64,000 nucleotides of DNA, from the NCBI GenBank assembly GCA_963795805.1, contig CAWCIV010000001.1:1-64000 (forward strand). The letters are read 5' to 3'. Position 1 is the stretch's first letter. Each line of letters opens with the position of its first letter. The notes under the pieces are model-generated. The model did not search any database and had not been told where the DNA came from. It saw nothing but the letters and a program-made list of their open reading frames with translations. The stretch comes from JALYYC01 sp963795805. GTDB taxonomy: Bacteria > Chloroflexota > Dormibacteria > CF-121. Of the stretch, positions 8,693-17,522 are shown piece after piece. The position numbers and the translations under genes were made by a program.

Positions 8693-10903
8693 ATGAGAAG
8701 GCTCGCGTGGGCGCGAGTCGCAATGGGGGTCGCGGCCGGTGTGGGCCTGCTCGCCCTCATCGCGCACGACCACGCCATTGCGCGAGCCGGCTCCAGCGCG
8801 ACCCTCAACCTCACCATCCCGGTAAGTCCGCCGGCCGATCACCTGGCGCTCAACGCGCCCTCGAGCACGACCGCCGGTGTTAGTTTCAGCGTGCAGGTCA
8901 CCGCGCTGGATCATCTCAACCGGACGGCGGTGAGCTACGTTCACACCGTGCACTTCACGAGCACGGACGCGACGGCCCTCCTGCCGGCGGACCACATGTT
9001 TACCAGGGGAAGCGGCGGCGACAACGGCCAACGGACGTTCACGGTCACGCTGAACACCGCCGGCGCTCAATCGGTGATCGCGACCGACACGAGTGACTCC
9101 TCGATCCACGGCAGCGCGATGGTCGCCGTTACCCCGGCGATCCCCGCGATGCTGACGTTCACGACGCAGCCTGCCGACACCGACGCCGGCGCGAGCTTTG
9201 CGGTTGCGGTCGGCGTCTTCGATCAATTTGGCAACCTCGAGGTGCCGGACGGAGGCCGCTCCGTTTCGATCGCACTGACTGGAGGACCCTCGGGTGCCGC
9301 GCTCCTCGGAACGCTGACGCAGGTCGACTCCGGAGGCGTGGCGACGTTCAACGGCCTGTCGATCCAGAAGGCGGGCACCGGTTACGGGCTCACGGCGGCG
9401 AGTTCCGGGATTGCCTCGGCTGATAGCGCGAGCTTTTCCGTGCGGCCCGCGGCACTCTTCACCCTGGTGGTGCGGCCGGCCACTGCCGCGATCACGTTTG
9501 GGGCGAGCCAGGGATATTCCGCCGAGGCGTTCGATCGCTATGGCAACAGCCGCGGGGACGCAAGTGGCACGACGGTCTTTGCCCTGACACTGGATGGGTC
9601 GTGCGCACTCGCCTTCTGCACGCCAGGCCACGCCGGTCCGCACCAGGTGACCGGCATCTCCGCCGGCGTCACCAGCGCGCCGGTCTCGCTGGCTGTCGGC
9701 CCGGCGTCGACGGGATTGGGCGTCACGGCGACCACGGCGCAGTACAGCGATCCCACCACGCTGATCGCGACCGTGACCCCGTGGAAAGTGCTGGGCTCAA
9801 CCGCGTCGGGTTCGGTCGCGTTTTCGATCGCCGGGTCGTCGGTTGGAGCGGTGTCAGTCGTCCCATCAGACGGTGGGACGGCGGCCACGGCAGTGCTCAG
9901 TCCGATCATCACGCTGGCGCCGGGAACCTATGCGGTGAGGGCGAGCTTCACGACCATGAGTGCCGACTTTCTCGGCAGCGTCGCGACCGGCTCGCTCGTC
10001 GTCCTCCCAGAGGATGCGGGTGTCGTGTTTACCGGCCCTAATCTGATCGGCACCGGGTGCGTCGGGTGCGCAACCGCCACGGTGGCCTTGAGCAGCACGG
10101 TCAAGGACATCACCGCGGTCCCGGCCGATCCCTCCTACGACCCGTATCCGGGCGATGTTCGCACGTCCACCGTGCGGTTTGTCAATCGTGACACCGGGGC
10201 CACGCTCTGCACCGCGACGGTCGGACTGATCAACCCGGCCGACTTGAAAGTCGGCACCGTGATATGCAATTGGTCGGCGAGCATCGGTACCAGTGCCTCG
10301 AAGACCCTTCACGTGGGTACGATCGTCGGCGGATTCTACGTGAGAAACCTTTCGGCCGATGACCAGACGGTGACGATCGTCCGAACGACCCAGAGCGGGT
10401 CAGCCGCCGGCGCGGGCACGCTCAAGCTGATCCACCCCTCCGGCTCGTGTCCTGGCCGCTTAGGGAGCACGACCGCGTTCGCCTTCGGCGCGAGGATCGG
10501 ATCGGCGGGTACGACTCCAGGTGGAGCTGCGGCCATCACCGTTTCGAGCGCCGGCTCATGCACGGCGGGTGCGTCGGGCCAGCGGACTTATCTGGTCACC
10601 TCCCTGGCGGTCAGCTCATTGACGATCAGTCAACGCCGTGCCACGCTGATCATGGCGGCGACCATCAGGGACGTGACCAATCAATCGGCGCCGACCCTGG
10701 TTGACAGTGGTGCGATTTTCAAGCTCGATATGGTCGAGGGAATCGAGCCGGGCGGCAGTGACAGCCTGGCGATTACGGTCTGGGGGAGCGGTGGCGGCCT
10801 CTGGTTCGCGAGCGACTGGAATGGCAGCGCACCCGTCCAGGACGTTCCGGCGGTTGGTGACATCTTCGTCCGTCAGCCGGTCGTGGATAATCCCGGCTCC
10901 TAG
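8693..10903 (+). CDS. Large secreted protein with repeated Ig-like domains
   Basis: The 736-residue protein starts with ATG at 8693, 23 bases after the previous stop. A signal peptide (ARVAMGVAAGVGLLALIA) precedes GSSATLNLTIPVSPPADHL and several bacterial Ig-like units marked by FxVxVTALDHLNR, FAVAVGVFDQFGNLEV and YSAEAFDRYGNSRG, then an Ig-like unit near residue 350. The last third holds a Cys-rich segment (CVGCATATVAL) and ends without a sorting signal or membrane helix. It is probably an adhesin or stalk protein displayed with the WxL-like proteins encoded upstream. Confidence 0.8.
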   Translation: MRRLAWARVAMGVAAGVGLLALIAHDHAIARAGSSATLNLTIPVSPPADHLALNAPSSTTAGVSFSVQVTALDHLNRTAVSYVHTVHFTSTDATALLPADHMFTRGSGGDNGQRTFTVTLNTAGAQSVIATDTSDSSIHGSAMVAVTPAIPAMLTFTTQPADTDAGASFAVAVGVFDQFGNLEVPDGGRSVSIALTGGPSGAALLGTLTQVDSGGVATFNGLSIQKAGTGYGLTAASSGIASADSASFSVRPAALFTLVVRPATAAITFGASQGYSAEAFDRYGNSRGDASGTTVFALTLDGSCALAFCTPGHAGPHQVTGISAGVTSAPVSLAVGPASTGLGVTATTAQYSDPTTLIATVTPWKVLGSTASGSVAFSIAGSSVGAVSVVPSDGGTAATAVLSPIITLAPGTYAVRASFTTMSADFLGSVATGSLVVLPEDAGVVFTGPNLIGTGCVGCATATVALSSTVKDITAVPADPSYDPYPGDVRTSTVRFVNRDTGATLCTATVGLINPADLKVGTVICNWSASIGTSASKTLHVGTIVGGFYVRNLSADDQTVTIVRTTQSGSAAGAGTLKLIHPSGSCPGRLGSTTAFAFGARIGSAGTTPGGAAAITVSSAGSCTAGASGQRTYLVTSLAVSSLTISQRRATLIMAATIRDVTNQSAPTLVDSGAIFKLDMVEGIEPGGSDSLAITVWGSGGGLWFASDWNGSAPVQDVPAVGDIFVRQPVVDNPGS

Positions 10904-10910
10904 GCACGCG

Positions 10911-10940
10911 AGAGGCGGGCAGATCGGCCTGCCCGCCTCT
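10911..10940. terminator. Perfect 12-bp hairpin between convergent genes
   Basis: AGAGGCGGGCAG (10911-10922) pairs fully with CTGCCCGCCTCT (10929-10940) around loop ATCGGC. It lies between the ends of the rightward Ig-like gene and the leftward gene ending at 10962, so it can stop transcription from both sides, although T-runs are short. Confidence 0.75.
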
Positions 10941-10961
10941 ACATCTATATGGTCGCGGCGA

Positions 10962-11384
10962 CTACTGAAGGCTCGGCGCGGGGGTCGGGGTCGTCGGAGC
11001 TGCGGGCGCGGTGCCCGACGGGTTCTCCTGCGCCTCACGCGCGGCGCTCTCACCGGCTTCATGGGCAGCGTTCTCGTTCCCACCGGGAGTGCGGGTTCCG
11101 CCACCAAAGGTGGCTGTTCCGTTATTCTCCGCCGCCTCACGCGCGGCACTCTCGCCTTGCTCGTGGGTGGCGTTCTCGTTGGAGGTCCCGGCCTTCGGAG
11201 CGGCGGACGCGGCCGCCAGGAATCCGTAAGCATTGCCGGTCGATGCGCTCGCGTTCTGGCCGCTGGTGTTACCGTTCGACGCCGAAGCGGCCAGCGGGCC
11301 GGCCAGCGTCGCGCCGATCGCGCCGCCCGCGACCAACGATCCTGCCGCACCGGCAACCAATAGCGCTCTCTGCATTGGGGTCAA
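10962..11384 (-). CDS. Secreted Ala-rich protein with HExGESAARE repeats
   Basis: The probable start is TTG at 11384, because AAGGAGG (11394-11400) lies 9 bases upstream; the ATG at 11375 is too far from it. The 140-residue product has an N-terminal hydrophobic segment (LLVAGAAGSLVAGGAIGATL), a Ser/Asn/Gly-rich linker and two copies of the unit ENAxHExGESAAREAxEN, followed by a Pro/Thr/Ala-rich tail. No family is recognised. It is likely exported or membrane-tethered. Confidence 0.75.
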   Translation of the reverse strand: MTPMQRALLVAGAAGSLVAGGAIGATLAGPLAASASNGNTSGQNASASTGNAYGFLAAASAAPKAGTSNENATHEQGESAAREAAENNGTATFGGGTRTPGGNENAAHEAGESAAREAQENPSGTAPAAPTTPTPAPSLQ

Positions 11385-11602
11385 TTCTTCTCACCTCCTT
11401 CTCATGTTGTCCGTAGGCGTGGACGGACCGAGTTCGCCCGTCCTGCTACGAGACTAGAGCCTCGAACCTGTCGAAATGATTACACGTTTCCGACTTGCAA
11501 CACACGGGTCCTTAACCGTCCCTCACCAACCAAGATTGCCCCTTTCTTATTTACGGGCAGGGGTTTGCCGAGGGCGACCCAGCCCGCCGTTGCCGCTTAT
11601 CT

Positions 11603-11628
11603 GGAACATAATCGCGGCGTTGTCCGTT
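11603..11628 (+). promoter_or_regulatory. ECF-type promoter in front of the sigma factor gene
   Basis: GGAAC (11603-11607) is followed after exactly 17 bases by CGTT (11625-11628), the classical ECF sigma -35/-10 pair. It lies just upstream of the ECF sigma gene, so the sigma factor probably transcribes its own operon. Transcription would begin near 11635. Confidence 0.7.
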
Positions 11629-11650
11629 GTGGGGTCGAGAGCGGAGGGGG

Positions 11651-12173
11651 CTGAATCTGAACAGCAGTGATCGAGCGTGGTTTGAACCTCTCGTCACGTC
11701 GCTCGGACGGCCCGCGCTCAAGTTCGCCTATATGCAGGTACAGGACATCGACGTTGCCGAGGAGATCGTCCAGGAGGGCTTCGCCCGCGCCTGGGCCTCG
11801 CCGAACACGCCCCAGGATGCGGCCGAGTTCCGGCGCTGGCTCTACCGGATCATCACGAACCTGGCCCGCGACCACTTTCGTGCCAGGACCCAGGCAGCTG
11901 GCGTGCCGGCCCCGCCGCAGGACAGCCCGGATCCGGTCGATGCGTCTGAACGCCGCTCGATCGATGCCGCGGTGCTGGCGGCGCCTGCGCAGCCTGACGC
12001 TCCCGGAGCGGCAGGCGATCTATCTCCGCTACTTCGAAGACCGATCCTTTGCCGAGACCGCCCGCATCCTTGGTCGACCGCAGGTGTCGGTACGCGTCGT
12101 CGTTCACCGCGCCCTGGGCAAACTCCGGCGCCAGCTCGCCCCGGCCCCAGCCAATCCGCGGGTGGCAATCTGA
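11651..12173 (+). CDS. ECF RNA polymerase sigma factor (one-base frameshift)
   Basis: Region 2 is clear (AEEIVQEGFARAWASP, RRWLYRIITNLARDHFRAR). After an extra C near 11978 the reading moves to another frame and continues with region 4 (LTLPERQAIYLRYFEDRSFA, SVRVVVHRALGKLRRQL) to TGA 12171-12173, giving about 173 residues. No ATG is available; CTG at 11651 or 11657 behind GGAGGGGG is plausible, since the TTG at 11627 lies inside the promoter. The stop overlaps the start of the next gene (TGATG). The sigma factor probably directs RNA polymerase to GGAAC/CGTT promoters. Confidence 0.85.
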
Positions 12174-13696
12174 TGCGCTGGAAGTCCGAGCTGGAGGCGC
12201 GCCTGCGTCGACAGGCCGACGGATATGAGGAGCGGGTCCCGCGGCGGCCCGACCTCGAAGCCCGAATCCTGGCCCGGGCCGTTTCCACACCGCCGCTTCC
12301 GGCGCGTCCAACGCCACTGATCCGCGAGTTGGCCGTGGCTGCCACCTTCCTGCTGGTTGCAGGCGCCATCGGTATCGGAGTGATCCAGCTGCGTGCCGCT
12401 CGCCAGGCGACGGAAAATCCACCGCCCGCGGGCGGCCTCCCAACGCTCACCTACACGCCCGGAATCGCAGTGCCGAAAGGCCCGATCTCGCTGGGGTCCA
12501 GCCGGACCGGGACAACCATGCACATGTTCACGCCGCTTCGTGGATGGGCGGTCGGGCCATTCGAAAAGGGGCTGACCGGCGCGCACGACGCCCTGCTGGT
12601 GACCGCTGACGGCGGGAGTCACTGGCGGAACGTCACGCCTCCCGGCTTCTCATCGGAGTTCAATCGCCTCAGCTATTTCTTCGACCCCAGCCACGGCTGG
12701 GTGGTCATCACACCGGCGCAGTTCAACGGGCCGCCGACGACCGCGACGATTACCGTCTTTCGGACCGTCGACGGGGGGCGGAGCTGGCAGCGCGGCGATT
12801 TCACGGCCGCCGGCGGTCCCACCGAAATGGATTTCGTCGACGCTCGTCACGGGTGGCTGGTGCTCGGAATTCAGAACGACACCGCGATCTACCGGACGGG
12901 CGATGGCGGGGCGCACTGGGCCCTCGTGTCACAGCAGCCCGCTCCGAATTGGCCGTACGCCACCCAGGCCCCTGGTACGCTGCCGTATGCCGACCCGTTT
13001 GCCCCAACCAACCACTCCCAACTGATTTGTCAGTTCGAGGGCTTTGCCGGGTTCGCCTTTCACGACCTGTCCACGGGCTGGGTCACTGGAGACTGCACTG
13101 GACCGGTCGCCAACCCGCTGCTTGATGTGACCCACGACGCGGGGAAGACCTGGCAGGCACAGCCGCTTCCGCCGCTGCCGGGGTCTCCTAAATGCCCCTG
13201 CGAGGTGACGACCTCGGCCCCCGCCTTTACCTCAGCCCAGAGCGCAACCTTCAGCGCCGGGCTCTTCTCCGTCGAGACCATCTGTGAGACACAGGGAACC
13301 GGGAGCAGCTGCAGCACCACCGGCACCCCGGTCGCAATGTTTCTCTACACGACCTCCGATGCTGGCACGACCTGGACGGTGCACAGGCTCCCCGGCGTGT
13401 CTGGAGGCACCCCGAGTTTTGTCGATGGGCGGACGGGATGGCAGTGGGCCTCGATCCTCAAGCCGACCACCCTCGTGCCCAATGACACCGCCTTCGACAA
13501 CCTCTATCTCACGCACGACGGTGGCGCGACCTGGACGCCGCTCCCGAAGCCGAGCCCTGGCTTCCTCGGGGGCGAAATGCAGTTCATCAACTCGACCACG
13601 GGGTGGGTCCTGAGTGCAGTCGGTCCGGCGCAGACGCTGCTGAAGACCACGGACGGTGGCCAAAGCTGGAGGCAGCTCACGCCGACCGTCGACTAG
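12173..13696 (+). CDS. Membrane-anchored YCF48/BNR-repeat protein, putative anti-sigma or sensor
   Basis: The ATG at 12173 overlaps the sigma factor stop, so translation is coupled. The 507-residue protein has a cytosolic N-terminus of about 55 residues, one membrane helix (LAVAATFLLVAGAIGIGVIQ) and a long outer part with seven BNR-type turns: TADGGSHW, TVDGGRSW, TGDGGAHW, THDAGKTW, TSDAGTTW, THDGGATW and TTDGGQSW. Such repeats form a beta-propeller. Position after an ECF gene with a short inner domain suggests an anti-sigma or sensing role, but no classical zinc anti-sigma motif is visible. Confidence 0.8.
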   Translation: MRWKSELEARLRRQADGYEERVPRRPDLEARILARAVSTPPLPARPTPLIRELAVAATFLLVAGAIGIGVIQLRAARQATENPPPAGGLPTLTYTPGIAVPKGPISLGSSRTGTTMHMFTPLRGWAVGPFEKGLTGAHDALLVTADGGSHWRNVTPPGFSSEFNRLSYFFDPSHGWVVITPAQFNGPPTTATITVFRTVDGGRSWQRGDFTAAGGPTEMDFVDARHGWLVLGIQNDTAIYRTGDGGAHWALVSQQPAPNWPYATQAPGTLPYADPFAPTNHSQLICQFEGFAGFAFHDLSTGWVTGDCTGPVANPLLDVTHDAGKTWQAQPLPPLPGSPKCPCEVTTSAPAFTSAQSATFSAGLFSVETICETQGTGSSCSTTGTPVAMFLYTTSDAGTTWTVHRLPGVSGGTPSFVDGRTGWQWASILKPTTLVPNDTAFDNLYLTHDGGATWTPLPKPSPGFLGGEMQFINSTTGWVLSAVGPAQTLLKTTDGGQSWRQLTPTVD

Positions 13697-13892
13697 CCAG
13701 GCGGAGAGTCGATGGAGCCCGAGGTCCGAACGGGCCGAAACCGAACCGGCGAAGGCTCGGAGCGGTGAAGCTCCGGTCGCTCAGTCGGTTGCCTGGTCCC
13801 CAATCCTGCGGGCGGGCGCGGATTTACCGGCCCACGGGCTCCATCTGCCACCACGATGAGGCGCGCCTGGATAGAAGGGAAGAGGCGAGCGG

Positions 13893-14780
13893 TCAGCGTC
13901 GGGTGTCAAAAACCCTGCCCGAAAGGGCAAAGGGCCTGTCCAGGTGGTAGATGCGCGTTGCGTTGCCCTTGAAAAACTTGGTCCGGTCTGCCGGCGAGAC
14001 GCCCGCCAGCAGCTCCTCGACGGCCGCCAACCAGGTTTCGTAGCCTCGGGCCAGATTGCAGACGGGCCAGTCACTTCCGAACAGGAGGCGCTCCCATCCA
14101 AAGCAGTCCACCGCTCGATCCCAATACGGGGCGAGATCATCGGCGGTCCAGAGGTCGCGGTCGGCTTCGGTCGACATGCCCGACAGCTTGCAGACAACAT
14201 TCGGGAGGGCGGCGAGCCTGGCCAGGTCGCCCCACCAGGGTTCCAGGTCACCGGCGCGTATGGGGGGCTTCCCGAGATGGTCGAGGATAAAGCTGGTATC
14301 GGGGCACTGTCGAACAAGGTTGGTTGCCGCCGGAAGTGAATGCGGGAAGAGCACAAGATCAAAGCTCAACCCGATCTCGCCAAGCAGGCGGATACCGGCT
14401 ACGACGTCGGGGGAACTCGGAAAACCCGGGGGCTCGAATTCGAACGACCGGCGGATGCCCACGATGCGGCGATCACCGAGTGCCATGAGCCGCTCGAGAT
14501 AGGTGGCGATCTCGGGCCGCTCCACCGGTGCCCACGCCACAATCGCCTTGATCCGGTCCGATTGATCCGCCTGCTCGCGGAGCCAGGCAAGCTCAGCCGT
14601 GCCGTCGGCACCGGCTGAGGCGGCTTCGACGCAGACGGACGCCGCCACCCCCATCGCCTGCGCCACCTCGTCGAATGCGGCGACGGGAAAGGGACGGTTC
14701 AGGGCAGGGATCTGCGCAAAGAGCGGGTAGTCAAGCCGGCGTGTATCCCACAGATGATGGTGGGCGTCCACAATCTCCAC
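13893..14780 (-). CDS. Amidohydrolase-2 family hydrolase, fuconolactonase-like
   Basis: The 295-residue TIM-barrel protein begins IVDAHHHLWDTRRLDYPLF (the HxH metal motif), has FILDHLGKPP in the middle and LLFGSDWPVCN near the end. This pattern is typical of sugar-lactone hydrolases such as L-fuconolactonase and 2-pyrone-4,6-dicarboxylate lactonase. The GTG start overlaps the stop of the upstream MlrC gene (TAGTG). It is the last gene of the 14-gene operon and probably opens a lactone made by one of the dehydrogenases encoded in it. Confidence 0.85.
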   Translation of the reverse strand: MEIVDAHHHLWDTRRLDYPLFAQIPALNRPFPVAAFDEVAQAMGVAASVCVEAASAGADGTAELAWLREQADQSDRIKAIVAWAPVERPEIATYLERLMALGDRRIVGIRRSFEFEPPGFPSSPDVVAGIRLLGEIGLSFDLVLFPHSLPAATNLVRQCPDTSFILDHLGKPPIRAGDLEPWWGDLARLAALPNVVCKLSGMSTEADRDLWTADDLAPYWDRAVDCFGWERLLFGSDWPVCNLARGYETWLAAVEELLAGVSPADRTKFFKGNATRIYHLDRPFALSGRVFDTRR

Positions 14781-16306
14781 TAGGTCGAGCGTGCAGCTGG
14801 AGCGGACACCGCGAACGGGAACTCCGGCCTGGGTGCGTCATCCATCGGGTACCAGGGACGGGTCGCGCGCGCGAACGGCAGGCTTCGCATATCCGGGGCG
14901 GTCGGGCCCGGCAGGTCGAGCACGTACTGTCCCTTCATGATCGCGCCGTAGGCGTTGCGGAAATTCATCATGTTCTTCGCGCCGACGAATTTGGCGGCCT
15001 CGGGACGCAATCCAACCGATCGGTATTGCTCGTCTTTCCAGTCATAGGTCGGGAGGCTCTGGACGAGGATTTGAATGCTGCCAACCTGCAGCACCGCCGA
15101 AGGCCCCATCGACCCGAGCGTCCCACCGAAGACCCCGCCGGTATACGTGAATTGCCCGTCGGTGGTTTTGATGACCTGGCCGCTGACGCGAAGGGGCTTT
15201 CCCCACCGTGGGTCCACCCGGTGTCCCAATTCCAGGGTTACCTCGGACCCGACGCCGGCGCGCACGCAGGCCTTCGCGCCTTCGGGGTCAACCACCATCG
15301 CGATGGCGGGCTCGGTCACGCGAGCCTCGCGAAGGCCGGCGACGAGGTCGATGCTGTCCCCCGCGGCGCCCCCGCCGGTGGTGTCGGCGGTGTCCAGGAG
15401 AATGATCGGGCCACCCTCCAGCATCCGACCACGGCGGACCGCCTCGCCGACGCTGACGGTCTCGACGAGGAACTCCCGGCGTCGGCCCCAGTAGCGCTCA
15501 GCCAGCGTGCGGGCCTCGCGCATGGCCAGCGCGGCGTCGCCGTCCGTGATGACCAGCGTGCTGCAGCCCATGTCGGGAATGTCCACGTAGGATCCAACGA
15601 ACTGCATCGAGGTCGACAGGATGCCCGGCGCGCGTTCCAGGGCTTTGGCTTCGTTCATCAGCTGCGCGAAGGGTCCGTCGCCTTTGGTGGACGCGTTGAA
15701 CGCGGTCAGGATCATCGGGACCCGCATCCAGGCCATCACCGGGTTGACTTCTCCGCGAGCCGACTGGAGGAGCAGCCGAGCGGCCCGTTCTCCGGTGCTG
15801 ACCGGATCGTCGTGCGGATATTCCTTGTAGCCCAGGATGGCGGTCAGGCACTCGACCATTGGCCGCGTCACGTTGCCGTGCAGGTCCAGGGTCATGATGA
15901 CGGGAACCCGCGGACCAACCAGCTGGCGAACCGCCTGGCCAAGGTCGGCCTCGGGGTCATCGGTGCCGTCCGCGACCATCGATCCGTGGCAGGAGAGCAA
16001 CACGCCATCCAGTTGACCGGCTTCCCGGATCCGCGCCAGCAGATGCTCGCGCAGGTAGCGGTAGCAGTCCCGGGAAACCACGGCAGAAGAATTCCAGCGC
16101 GAGGCGAGGAGCGGAACAACCGTCGCCCCGGACGCTTCCACGGTCGCGATCATCCCCGCGACCTCATTGCTCTTGTCTCGAAGCTCGAACACGTCGGCGC
16201 CTTCATAGAGGTAGCCGGTTTTGCGCACCGTGTCGAGGTCGCAGCGAAAGGCGGAGAACGTGTTCGACTCACAGGAGATCTGGCCGACGCCAATCCGCAA
16301 GCTCAT
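14780..16306 (-). CDS. M81 family metallopeptidase (MlrC-like)
   Basis: The 508-residue protein starts RIGVGQISCESNTFS and contains LLSCHGSMVADGTDDPEADL, TLDLHGNVTRPMVE and YKEYPHDDP, the signature blocks of the M81/MlrC family, whose founder degrades linearised microcystin. Members in sugar-acid operons probably act on other amide or ester substrates. The start overlaps the enolase-superfamily stop (ATGA). The C-terminal domain (TTGGGAAGDSIDLVAGLRE) is complete. The substrate here is unknown. Confidence 0.85.
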   Translation of the reverse strand: MSLRIGVGQISCESNTFSAFRCDLDTVRKTGYLYEGADVFELRDKSNEVAGMIATVEASGATVVPLLASRWNSSAVVSRDCYRYLREHLLARIREAGQLDGVLLSCHGSMVADGTDDPEADLGQAVRQLVGPRVPVIMTLDLHGNVTRPMVECLTAILGYKEYPHDDPVSTGERAARLLLQSARGEVNPVMAWMRVPMILTAFNASTKGDGPFAQLMNEAKALERAPGILSTSMQFVGSYVDIPDMGCSTLVITDGDAALAMREARTLAERYWGRRREFLVETVSVGEAVRRGRMLEGGPIILLDTADTTGGGAAGDSIDLVAGLREARVTEPAIAMVVDPEGAKACVRAGVGSEVTLELGHRVDPRWGKPLRVSGQVIKTTDGQFTYTGGVFGGTLGSMGPSAVLQVGSIQILVQSLPTYDWKDEQYRSVGLRPEAAKFVGAKNMMNFRNAYGAIMKGQYVLDLPGPTAPDMRSLPFARATRPWYPMDDAPRPEFPFAVSAPAARST

Positions 16307-17508
16307 CGGCCCCGCGCGGCGCTCGTCTGGTACGGCGGCTCCGCGTGGTAGTACTGGCGGCCGAAGGTCAGATCCGAGTAATTGCCGTCGAGCATCAACT
16401 GGTCCTTCGGGACGGCCAGCCGATCGACCGTGGCCTGGTTGAGCTCGATCCCGAGCCCAGGGCGATCCGGCAGCTGTAGGATCCCGTCCTCGATCCTGAG
16501 CGGCTCGCTCAGCAGATCGTCGATCGACGGATTCCCGGTCTGATCGACCTCAACCGTCACGCCGTGCGGAATGGAGGCGACCACGTGGGCATTCGCCATG
16601 ACCGCGACCGCATCACTCCAGGTGTGGGGCGCGATCCGCACGCCGTGCTCGGCGGCCAGGCGCGCGACCCGCATCGACTCGGTGATGCCTCCCGTGCGGC
16701 AGGCGTCTGGCTGCGCGATGTCGACCGCCCCGGCGCGGATGATCTCCCGGAAGCCCTGGGCCCCGAACTCGTTCTCGCCCGCTGCCAGCGGTACGCTCAG
16801 CCTGGGACGGAGCGCGACGTAGGCATCCAGGTCCTCCGGCGGAAACGGCTCCTCGAACCAGAAGACCCGGTGCTCGGCGAGCACGGATCCCATCCGCTCC
16901 GCGACCTCAGCCGAATAGCGATGGGAGCCATCGACCATGACGTCGCCGTCGGCGCCAACGCCGCGCCGGGCTGCCGCCACCGCAGCGACGTCGTAATCCT
17001 CCGAACGCCCCAGCCGCATCTTCACCCGACGGAAGCCACGCTGGCGGTGTCGAGCCGCCTCCTGCTCGATGGCCGCCACATCCTCCTGCCAGAAGAGGCC
17101 GCTGGCGTACGCCGGGGCGACGCCACGCTCGCCGCCGAGGAGCCGGTAGACCGGTTGGCCTGCCGCCTTGCCTCGCAAGTCCCACAGGGCAATGTCGATC
17201 CCACCGATCGCCGAGAGCGCCGCGCCCTTCCGGCCGTACCAGCGGGTCAGGCCGTACATCTTCTCCCAGAGTGCCTCGACGTGCAGCGGATCTTCACCGA
17301 TGAGGTGGGCCCGGAGGTTGCCCTCGATGATGACGCGGACGAGGTCCGGATGGCTGTACGCGGCGCCCACGCCGACCAGTCCCGAATCGGTGTGGACGCG
17401 GACGAGCGAGGTGACCCGGCTCGTGACCGTTCCCCCGGCATAGCGGAAGCCGTTCCCCGTCGGGTAGTCGAACCGCAGATTGATGACTTCGACGTCCTCG
17501 ATGCGCAC
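16303..17508 (-). CDS. Mandelate racemase/muconate lactonizing family dehydratase
   Basis: This 401-residue enolase-superfamily enzyme has VKMRLG at the catalytic lysine position (K-x-R rather than K-x-K), metal ligands in VMVDGSHRYS, WFEEPFPPED and AAGENEFG, and the His of IAPHTWSDAV. That is the mandelate racemase subgroup, which includes sugar-acid dehydratases. Substrate cannot be read from sequence. The ATG at 17508 follows the RraA-like gene by 14 bases. It probably dehydrates the sugar acid produced earlier in the pathway. Confidence 0.85.
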   Translation of the reverse strand: MRIEDVEVINLRFDYPTGNGFRYAGGTVTSRVTSLVRVHTDSGLVGVGAAYSHPDLVRVIIEGNLRAHLIGEDPLHVEALWEKMYGLTRWYGRKGAALSAIGGIDIALWDLRGKAAGQPVYRLLGGERGVAPAYASGLFWQEDVAAIEQEAARHRQRGFRRVKMRLGRSEDYDVAAVAAARRGVGADGDVMVDGSHRYSAEVAERMGSVLAEHRVFWFEEPFPPEDLDAYVALRPRLSVPLAAGENEFGAQGFREIIRAGAVDIAQPDACRTGGITESMRVARLAAEHGVRIAPHTWSDAVAVMANAHVVASIPHGVTVEVDQTGNPSIDDLLSEPLRIEDGILQLPDRPGLGIELNQATVDRLAVPKDQLMLDGNYSDLTFGRQYYHAEPPYQTSAARGR

Positions 17509-17522
17509 GATTCCTCCTCTGC

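Noticed and set aside
11627..11650. TTG at 11627 as start of the sigma factor
   Set aside because: It lies inside the -10 element of the ECF promoter, so the transcript would begin downstream of it.
14675..16351. Rightward 558-codon open frame over the MlrC gene
   Set aside because: Its composition is typical of antisense of high-GC coding DNA, while the leftward frame is a full M81 protein.
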